The notes beneath the pieces were generated by a model. The model did no database searches. It was not told where the DNA came from and worked only from the letters and a program-made list of their open reading frames with translations. The position numbers and the translations under genes were made by a program. A stretch of 64,000 nucleotides of DNA from Sporocytophaga sp. (GTDB lineage Bacteria > Bacteroidota > Bacteroidia > Cytophagales > Cytophagaceae): the NCBI GenBank assembly GCA_024707265.1, contig JANQAB010000009.1:372001-436000 (forward strand), read 5' to 3'. Each line of letters begins with the position of its first letter. Position 1 is the first letter of the stretch. Below, one piece after another: positions 58,406 through 64,000 of this stretch.

Positions 58406-59008
58406 ATGAAAAAGGCTCTCCTCTTTTTACTCCAACTAATACCTGTTCTTTCGTTCTGTCAGTCCTTAGGATTGAAAGGTGGTTTTAATATATCAAATAT
58501 AAAAAGTAACTCATCATCCATACAGACTTCTGCTATAGTTGCTCCTTCATTTGGAATTGCTTTTTTTCCAGGAATATCAAAAGTTTTTGACCTTTGCATA
58601 TAACCAACATACGCAACATTTGGCGGCAGTGATGCTATTCCTGTTGCAGGGCCAAATGGTACGGCAATGAGCAGAATCGCCAAAGTTAAATACCGCTACA
58701 TAGAGGTCCCGGTTTCTCTTAATTTTTATCCTTTGCATAAAACAAATATTATAGGAATACATGCAGGGATGGCTCCTATGTACTTTCTTTCCAAAAAAGA
58801 AGAATTTTCTATCGCTTCAACAAAATTAAATGACTTTGTTACTGCTCCTTTTGCCGGGGGGACATTCGGGTACAAATTCACAAAAAAAATCTTTTTTCAT
58901 TTAGTAGCTCGTTACCAGTTCCCTATGTCTAACATATACAAAGATGCTCCTCACACTACTAAATTCAATTCGGTTAATTTCTTTGTAATTCTCGGATGCA
59001 GATTTTGA
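58406..59008 (+). pseudogene. PorT-like outer-membrane beta-barrel protein, interrupted by an in-frame TAA
   Basis: From ATG 58406 the frame has a signal peptide (MKKALLFLLQLIPVLSFCQ), then GLKGGFNISNIKSNSSS and FGIAFFPGISKVFDLCI. TAA at 58601-58603 follows. The same frame continues as PTYATFGGSDAIPVAGPNGT, then YIEVPVSLNFYPLHKTNIIG and ends with FVILGCRF, an outer-membrane barrel C-terminus with a terminal Phe. Together 200 codon positions, the size of porT-family eight-strand barrels. Both halves belong to one family pattern, so it is one gene with a nonsense codon. It lies 85 nt upstream of the arsR gene on the same strand. Confidence 0.72.
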
Positions 59009-59035
59009 TACAACCAAAAATCAAATCTAAAATTT

Positions 59036-59063
59036 TACATATGAAACTTTTTACATATATTTG
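59036..59063 (+). promoter_or_regulatory. Promoter of the ArsR-type gene overlapped by TACATAT repeats
   Basis: TATATTTG (59056-59063) matches TAnnTTTG, with the ATG 30 nt downstream. TACATATG (59036-59043) and TACATATA (59052-59059) lie around and over it, as a repressor site would. The same element recurs upstream of the later genes of this locus. Confidence 0.6.
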
Positions 59064-59093
59064 CGTTTAGATACACATAACTTCTTCATAAGA

Positions 59094-59408
59094 ATGGAAT
59101 CTTCAACCGACTCTAAAACCGGAATAAGTATTGAAAAGCTTGAAAAAGCCTGTGCTGTCCTTAAGACTATTGCACATCCTGTACGCATGTCCATCATTGA
59201 GTTGCTTGAAAAGAACTCAAGGATGAATGTTGGGGAAATGCAGGAACATCTTAAAATAGAACAGGCCGCGTTATCCCATCATCTCATTGCCATGAAAGAT
59301 AAAAAAATCCTCAAGTGTCAGAGAGAAGGCAAAAACATGGTTTATGAATTAAAAGAAAAACGCATTATAAAAATTCTGGAGTGCGTTGCTCAATGCGAAT
59401 GCGATTGA
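59094..59408 (+). CDS. ArsR-family repressor, probable sulfide/persulfide or metal sensor
   Basis: The 104-aa protein starts at the ATG at 59094 (MESSTDSKTG); a TTG frame from 59061 would add 11 residues. Its winged helix has LKTIAHPVRMSIIELLEKN and a recognition helix in LKIEQAALSHHLIAMKDKKI. It has five Cys: 20 and 75, and a C-terminal cluster at 97, 101 and 103 (LECVAQCECD). A pair of Cys is how BigR/SqrR-type ArsR proteins sense persulfide; other members bind metal. The following operon of persulfide and sulfur-transport genes favours a sulfur signal. Which Cys would sense is inference. Confidence 0.85.
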   Translation: MESSTDSKTGISIEKLEKACAVLKTIAHPVRMSIIELLEKNSRMNVGEMQEHLKIEQAALSHHLIAMKDKKILKCQREGKNMVYELKEKRIIKILECVAQCECD

Positions 59409-59425
59409 GTTTTTTTTAATCTCAA

Positions 59426-59449
59426 TACATGTAGTTATTTAAATATGTA
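59426..59449 (+). promoter_or_regulatory. TACATGTA / ATATGTA elements upstream of the permease gene
   Basis: TACATGTA (59426-59433) and ATATGTA (59443-59449) lie 20-43 nt before the ATG of the TauE/SafE gene. They resemble the TACATAT repeats at the arsR promoter. AT-rich DNA makes chance matches possible. Confidence 0.4.
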
Positions 59450-59468
59450 AATATATTAATTTGAAGCT

Positions 59469-60285
59469 ATGGTGATTTTAGGTTATCTGTTAGCAATACT
59501 GATAGGGCTCACACTGGGCCTCATTGGAGGAGGGGGCTCCATCCTTACGGTACCTGTGCTGGTTTATCTGTTAAAACTAAGTCCGGTTACTTCTACAGCA
59601 TATTCTCTCTTTGTTGTCGGCTCCACTTCATTGGCCGGAGCTATTAGTTATTTCAGGAAAAAGCAATTGTGCTACAGAGCGGCCATTGCATTTTCAGTAC
59701 CTTCGTTTGTGTCAGTATTCCTGACCAGACGATTTCTGGTGCCTTTGCTACCGGACACAATTGTTGAATATTCAGGTATTGTATTGAATAAGGAAGTATT
59801 GATCATGGTTGCCTTTGCCGTATTGATGATAGTTTCTTCCTATTCCATGATCAAAAAGCAATTGAACAAAACCATAACCGATGAAGAATTTAACCCTGCA
59901 GCAATAAAATTCAATTATCCAATGATCATTGTCGAAGGACTTATCCTTGGTGTTCTTACCGGATTTGTCGGAGCGGGCGGTGGCTTCCTGATTATTCCTG
60001 CATTAGTCCTGCTCGTCGGCCTGCCCATGAAAGTTTCCATTGGTACCTCATTACTGATCATTGCCGCAAACTCTTTGATTGGTTTCACCGGGGATCTGTA
60101 TGCCGGACTAATTGCTGACTGGAATTTCCTTTTGTTGTACACAGCCTTTGCCCTCGTAGGAATTTTCATTGGTACGATTTTATCAAAAAAAAGTACAAGG
60201 GGATAAATTAAAACCTGCTTTTGGCTATTTTACACTTGTACTTGGATTATTTATAATAATCAAAGAAGTATTGTTTCACCCTTAA
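59469..60285 (+). CDS. TauE/SafE family permease, frame interrupted
   Basis: The joined gene encodes 271 residues with eight or so membrane helices and the duplicated TauE/SafE motif: LIGLTLGLIGGGGSILTVPV near the N-terminus and LTGFVGAGGGFLIIPALVLL near residue 165. Such permeases move sulfite, sulfonates or other sulfur anions across the inner membrane. The frame breaks in eight A (60185-60192). With seven A the C-terminus reads SKKVQGDKLKPAFGYFTLVL and ends at 60285, 8 nt before the next ATG; uncorrected it ends at 60206. It lies 60 nt after arsR. In characterised bigR-type operons a similar permease handles sulfite release. Confidence 0.9.
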
Positions 60286-60293
60286 TATATAAT

Positions 60294-61709
60294 ATGAAAG
60301 TAGAACAAATTTATACCGGTTGCCTCGCACAGGGTGCTTACTATATTGAGTCTGCAGGAGAAGTAGCAATCGTAGATCCTCTGAGAGAAGTAGGACCATA
60401 TATAGCCAGAACAGAGAAAGCAGGAGCTAAAATCAAGTATATTTTCGAAACTCATTTTCATGCTGACTTTGTATCAGGCCATATAGATCTGAGTAGGAAA
60501 ACAGGAGCTCCTATTGTTTACGGACCAACTGCCAACCCTGAGTTTGATGCTATAATTGCAGTAGACGGACAAGAGTTCAAAGTAGGAAATGTTACCATCA
60601 AGGTATTGCATACTCCGGGGCATACACTCGAAAGCACTGTTTATCTTTTAAAAAATCAAGAAGGAAAAGACTATGCTATATTCAGCGGAGACACCTTGTT
60701 TTTAGGAGATGTGGGCCGACCTGACCTTGCTCAGAAAGCTGGGCAGCTTACTGCTGAAGATTTGGCAGGTATGCTTTATGATAGCCTCATCAACAAAATA
60801 ATGCCCCTGGCAGATGACGTAATCGTTTATCCTGCTCATGGCGCTGGTAGTGCTTGTGGGAAAAACATGATGAAGGAAACCATCGACACATTGGGCAATC
60901 AGAAAAAGACTAATTATGCACTGAATCAGCCGGACAAAGCAACCTTCATAAAAGAGGTTACAGATGGGCTAATGCCTCCGCCTGCTTATTTTCCGCTTAA
61001 TGCAGCTTTGAATAAAAAAGGTTATGAAAGTTTTGATGAGGTACTGAATCATGGACTTAAACCCCTCAACCCTTCAGAACTGGAAGAACTTGCAGATGCC
61101 TCCAATGCTCTGATATTGGATACAAGAGCAAACACAGAGTTTTATAAATCATTTATTCCGCAGTCAATTAATATAGGTCTGAATGGTGACTTCGCTCCTT
61201 GGGTCGGTGCACTGATTGCAGACGTAAAGCAGCCGATCATACTGGTAACAGAACCGGGAAAAGAAGAAGATGCCGTAACCCGACTGAGCAGAGTGGGCTT
61301 CGACAATATCCTGGGGCATCTTAAAGGTGGTTTTGAATCATGGGTAGCAGCGGAAAAAGAAACCGACTCTGTAAACCGCATTGATGCTGAAGAATTTTCA
61401 AAGAAAATTAAGATAGGGGAAAGTAAAGTTATTGATGTCAGAAAAGAGACAGAATATTCTGCAGAGCATGTGCAGGAGGCCTTTAACAGACCCCTTGCCT
61501 ATATCAACGAATGGATAAAAGAAATAGATCCGAAAGAGCATTTCTACCTGCATTGCGCCGGTGGATATAGAAGTATGATGGCTGCATCTATATTGCAGGC
61601 CAGAGGTTATAGAAACTTTACCGAAGTGGCAGGTGGCTTTGGAGCTATCGCTAAAACTTCTGTTCCCAAAACAGATTTCGTTTGTCAAAGCAAATTGTTG
61701 AAGTTGTAG
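60294..61709 (+). CDS. Persulfide dioxygenase-rhodanese fusion (CstB-like)
   Basis: The 471-aa protein has three domains. A metallo-beta-lactamase persulfide dioxygenase (1-260) carries ETHFHADFVSGH, TPGH and SGDTLFLGDVGRPDL, so the iron ligands are probably His54, His110 and Asp133, with His56, Asp58 and His182 in support. A first rhodanese fold (265-355) lacks an active-site Cys: its loop reads VTEPGKEED. A second (365-460) has the active Cys421 in LHCAGGYRSM. This is the CstB architecture: oxidation of persulfide to sulfite, and sulfur transfer to thiosulfate. It follows the permease after 8 nt. Confidence 0.93.
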   Translation: MKVEQIYTGCLAQGAYYIESAGEVAIVDPLREVGPYIARTEKAGAKIKYIFETHFHADFVSGHIDLSRKTGAPIVYGPTANPEFDAIIAVDGQEFKVGNVTIKVLHTPGHTLESTVYLLKNQEGKDYAIFSGDTLFLGDVGRPDLAQKAGQLTAEDLAGMLYDSLINKIMPLADDVIVYPAHGAGSACGKNMMKETIDTLGNQKKTNYALNQPDKATFIKEVTDGLMPPPAYFPLNAALNKKGYESFDEVLNHGLKPLNPSELEELADASNALILDTRANTEFYKSFIPQSINIGLNGDFAPWVGALIADVKQPIILVTEPGKEEDAVTRLSRVGFDNILGHLKGGFESWVAAEKETDSVNRIDAEEFSKKIKIGESKVIDVRKETEYSAEHVQEAFNRPLAYINEWIKEIDPKEHFYLHCAGGYRSMMAASILQARGYRNFTEVAGGFGAIAKTSVPKTDFVCQSKLLKL

Positions 61710-61990
61710 GACAAAAAATTAGTGAAAAGTTGAAAGCTTAAAGTAAAAAGTAAAAGACTTAAATTACTTCATTTTAAAACCGAATAGTAAATATCAGTAA
61801 GATGCTGGTAATCCTTCCCAGAAAGAGAAAACACATTCTCTTGTTGCCAGGAGACAAGGAACCGGAGTTCCTTTAAGTTCCCGATGACAAAAGAAAGTGG
61901 ATCTACATATGTAAGGCGAACCTCTATAACTTTTAGTAGTTATGAGCTGGAACTTATAATAACAAAACAATACATATCATTAAGTGCATC
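61710..61990 (+). promoter_or_regulatory. Upstream region of the YeeE/YedE pair with TACATAT motifs
   Basis: The gap holds a palindrome TACATATGTA (61904-61913) and TACATAT (61971-61977), resembling the elements at the arsR promoter. No coding frame longer than about 25 codons stands out; an ATG at 61802 opens a 24-codon frame that I do not call. Confidence 0.4.
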
Positions 61991-62560
61991 ATGAATATTA
62001 TAGAATTTATATCTCAGCCCTGGCCCTGGTATGTGGCTGGGCCATTAATCGGGCTGACGGTTCCCATTCTCTTAATCATTGGCAATAAATCCTTTGGAAT
62101 AAGTTCAAACCTGCGTCATATTTGTGCAGCATGCATTCCAGCAAAAATACCTTTCTTTCAGTATGACTGGAAGAAAGAAGTCTGGAACCTGTTCTTTGTT
62201 GCAGGTATTGTAATCGGAGGATTTATAGCAGCGACTTTCCTAACTAATCCCGAGTCGGTTGTAGTTAACCAGAAACTTGCTACAGATCTGTCTGCATATG
62301 GCATTACAAACTATCAAAACGTAGTCCCTGAAGATCTATTTAACTGGAATGCCTTATTCTCACTAAGAGGATTTCTTCTAATGGTTGTAGGTGGGTTCCT
62401 TGTAGGTTTCGGAACAAGATATGCGGGAGGCTGTACCAGCGGCCATTCCATCATGGGATTATCAACACTACAATTGCCTTCATTTATAGCAACATGCTGT
62501 TTTATGGTAGGAGGCTTTATAATGGCTAATCTTATCCTTCCGCTTATTCTTTCTCTTTAA
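61991..62560 (+). CDS. YeeE/YedE family sulfur transporter, half 1
   Basis: The 189-aa membrane protein has four or five helices and the YeeE/YedE signatures GFGTRYAGGCTSGHSIMGLS (near 138-157) and ICAACIPAKIPFF. Conserved Cys residues in these motifs carry the sulfur substrate in characterised thiosulfate transporters. At 189 residues it is half-size, and its partner half is the next gene, 13 nt downstream. The pair corresponds to a full YeeE in some bacteria and to the PmpA/PmpB pair in bigR operons. Confidence 0.9.
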   Translation: MNIIEFISQPWPWYVAGPLIGLTVPILLIIGNKSFGISSNLRHICAACIPAKIPFFQYDWKKEVWNLFFVAGIVIGGFIAATFLTNPESVVVNQKLATDLSAYGITNYQNVVPEDLFNWNALFSLRGFLLMVVGGFLVGFGTRYAGGCTSGHSIMGLSTLQLPSFIATCCFMVGGFIMANLILPLILSL

Positions 62561-62573
62561 AATTTTAACTAAC

Positions 62574-63020
62574 ATGACACATCAGAAAATATCTCGATCT
62601 GCCCCTTGGTGGCACTACATCAAATATGCAATAGTTGGAATAGCCTTCGGAGTTGTCTTTGTAAAAGCAGAAGTCATAAGCTGGTTCCGCATTCAGGAAA
62701 TGTTCAGGCTGGAGTCCTTCCATATGTATGGAGTAATTGGAAGTGCCGTTGCAACAGGACTAATTTCGGTATTGCTTATTAAAAAATTCAATACCAAAAC
62801 CATTAGCGGAGAAGAAATAAAATTTCACCCTAAAACCTTCAATAAGGGACAAATATATGGAGGCTTGCTGTTTGGGCTTGGCTGGGCCATGACGGGAGCT
62901 TGTCCAGGACCATTATTTGCTCAGATAGGTACAGGAGCAACTGTTATTATAATCTCATTGGTTAGCGCCTTAGCGGGCACATGGGTTTATGGCTATTTCA
63001 GGGAAAAACTTCCTCATTAA
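62574..63020 (+). CDS. YeeE/YedE family (DUF6691) sulfur transporter, half 2
   Basis: The 148-aa membrane protein has four helices and the second-half signature GLGWAMTGACPGPLFAQIGTG (near 100-120), given here as two overlapping parts GLGWAMTGACPG and PGPLFAQIGTG. The Cys in TGACPG is the conserved one. It starts 13 nt after half 1, on the same strand, so the two are surely co-transcribed. It would assemble with half 1 into one transporter for thiosulfate or a related sulfur species. The operon ends here; no hairpin is obvious before the repeats at 63030. Confidence 0.9.
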   Translation: MTHQKISRSAPWWHYIKYAIVGIAFGVVFVKAEVISWFRIQEMFRLESFHMYGVIGSAVATGLISVLLIKKFNTKTISGEEIKFHPKTFNKGQIYGGLLFGLGWAMTGACPGPLFAQIGTGATVIIISLVSALAGTWVYGYFREKLPH

Positions 63021-63029
63021 ACCTAATAA

Positions 63030-63198
63030 ATTATAGCCGTATACAATCTTGTATATCACAATCCTGAGGGGATTGAATGTTTATTGTAGGCTGGACAATA
63101 CCTTGGTGCGACCCGTACAGGGTCGTACGTTATTTGTCTACTCTTTTCTATAAACATTTGACCTCTTCGAGGTCAGGACCTTTTCTCAGATTTTCATC
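63030..63198. repeat. Hairpin-rich intergenic repeat, copy 1 (about 168 bp)
   Basis: This unit has three short hairpins in order: CAATCC/GGATTG (63059-63075), CGACCC/GGGTCG (63109-63125) and GACCTC/GAGGTC (63160-63174). Between the last two lies TACGTTATTTGTCTACTC. A second unit with the same order starts at 63235. The form recalls REP-type elements in Bacteroidetes. Confidence 0.75.
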
Positions 63199-63234
63199 CC
63201 TTTTCTATAAGGTAAAAATCTCACCTATCCCCCA

Positions 63235-63404
63235 ATTATAACCGTTATTTCGAAGAATCTTTTTCACAATCTTGAAGGGATTGAATGATCATTGCTGGCA
63301 GTACAATGCTTTAGTGCGACCCCTACAGGGTCGTACGTTATTTGTCTACTCTTATCTATAAACATTTGCCCCCTTCGAGGTCATGACTTTCTCAGACTTT
63401 CATG
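63235..63404. repeat. Hairpin-rich intergenic repeat, copy 2 (about 168 bp)
   Basis: The same order of elements recurs 205-208 bp after copy 1. The CGACCC/GGGTCG stem is kept with a changed loop base. The first stem has a T-G wobble instead of C-G, and the third stem has lost its left arm (CCCCCTTCGAGGTC). The region around TCGTACGTTATTTGTCTACT is identical in both copies. Confidence 0.75.
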
Positions 63405-63905
63405 ACTTTGCTTTAAGACATTAATATAACACCAATCCCAGGTAGAAATAATTCTTAACCCTCTGCAAACAAATTTCAACTTTTTTAATCTAAGTATATG
63501 AAAACTTCATTTTGATTCCGGAATTAAAAAAATAAGACAGGGAGAAAAAAAAATTTCGGAAGGAAATGAACAAGTCATAAACAATCTTTTTTCTGGTCAG
63601 TTAAGGCCATATTGAAACACATGAAATATGGGTTTAATACAAGAAAATGAAGAGCAAACAGATTGGATATATACAGGAATACCTGACTATTCCGGTAATT
63701 TCTTCAAAGATATAGTGAATATTGGCTCAAGTATCGAGACGGGATTAATCTACCTGAAAAAAATTGTGTTAAAGAATTTCTAAAAGAAAATTTAAAACTT
63801 GAACCTCTTGAAAAACATCGACACTGCAAAGGCTGGTATTAAAAATTGTGCGGCAAGCAAAACGAGCACAAACACCATTATTTCAGAATGGACTAACATA
63901 TATGA
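63405..63905. other. Intergenic region, 501 bp
   Basis: AT-rich with poly-A tracts. Plus-strand frames from 63628 (about 50 codons, MGLIQENEEQTDWIYTGIPD) have no supporting signal. I see no gene I can call. Confidence 0.5.
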
Positions 63906-63935
63906 AAAAAAAAGCTCTTCCTATCAGAGAGCTTT
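63906..63935 (-). terminator. Terminator of the minus-strand gene at the window end
   Basis: AAAGCTCT (63911-63918) pairs with AGAGCTTT (63928-63935). On the minus strand it is followed by nine or so T. It lies 27 nt after the stop of the partial gene at 63962. Confidence 0.75.
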
Positions 63936-63961
63936 CAAATATTGTATTAATAAGAACAGGA

Positions 63962-64000
63962 TTAAGCGCCTTGGCGCCTCTTTACTTTTTTATTCTGTTT
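63962..64000 (-). CDS. C-terminal fragment of a minus-strand gene
   Basis: The last 12 codons, KQNKKVKRRQGA, are open from the window edge to TAA at 63964-63962 and are followed by a strong minus-strand terminator, which is why I call it. The tail is very basic, as in nucleic-acid-binding or ribosomal proteins, but it is too short to assign. Confidence 0.45.
   Translation of the reverse strand, partial: KQNKKVKRRQGA

Noticed and set aside
61720..61765. AAGTAAAAAG-like short repeats after the persulfide dioxygenase gene
   Set aside because: Irregular A-rich sequence without fixed unit length; it looks like ordinary low-complexity intergenic DNA.
63055..63404. CRISPR array
   Set aside because: Only two long repeats, no regular spacers, and no cas genes; the units contain several different hairpins.
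63628..63780. Plus-strand frame of about 50 codons beginning MGLIQENEEQ
   Set aside because: Short, low-complexity surroundings, no recognisable family and no terminator of its own.
1..64000. UAA recoded as a sense codon throughout the genome
   Set aside because: Many intact genes in the window, such as uvrB-independent neighbours and the T9SS genes, end in TAA directly before terminators or the next gene, so TAA is a normal stop here.

Overview
The window looks like chromosome from a gliding, polysaccharide-degrading member of the Bacteroidetes, probably a Cytophagales near Cytophaga or Sporocytophaga. This is inferred from seven secreted proteins with a C-terminal type IX secretion (T9SS) sorting domain, promoters of the Bacteroidetes TAnnTTTG type, AT-rich intergenic DNA without clear Shine-Dalgarno sites, and a secreted plant-wall enzyme set (PL1, CE15, two GH8, GH16) without SusC/SusD pairs.

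Layout. 1-1041: a truncated XRE regulator, a small coiled-coil gene, a degenerate receiver-like gene and tRNA-Arg. 1075-3001: hflX and a membrane/cytochrome c gene. 3076-9844: an exopolysaccharide locus (GT4 glycosyltransferase, RfbC-like epimerase, outer-membrane export lipoprotein, Wzc-type tyrosine kinase, PHP-type tyrosine phosphatase, NAD-dependent epimerase). 9987-15708: TPR protein, ComA-like phosphosulfolactate synthase, DedA, aroE, uvrB. 15825-18642: two small lipoproteins, der and era, then initiator tRNA. 19203-22560: secreted small protein, AraC regulator, SDR, DUF1648 protein. 22755-34284: T9SS-exported PL1, CE15-CBM9, BNR-repeat protein, GH8 and GH16, with a membrane-anchored AraC regulator among them. 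34333-43701: broken GNAT gene, tail-specific protease, carbonic anhydrase, interrupted secreted protein, mfd. 44077-51647: a 1528-residue modular GH8, a thioesterase and a TonB-dependent receptor behind a DtxR-like operator. 51738-58174: glutamine amidotransferase, LysE, a lemA operon with three consecutive TPM-domain genes, and a T9SS propeller protein. 58406-63020: a broken outer-membrane protein gene, then a sulfide/persulfide operon: ArsR repressor, TauE/SafE permease, CstB-like persulfide dioxygenase-rhodanese and two half-size YeeE/YedE sulfur transporters. 63021-64000: two tandem copies of a hairpin-rich repeat and the end of a minus-strand gene.

Two things cut across the window. First, nine genes, including aroE and mfd, carry ten single-base reading-frame breaks, mostly in short homopolymers, and each is restored by removing or adding one base. 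The commonest explanation is sequencing error, so I annotate these as whole genes. Second, four other genes carry a single in-frame TAA with coding sequence on both sides. The most coherent functional unit is the 59-63 kb sulfur operon, where a shared TACATAT motif precedes three transcription units or subunits.
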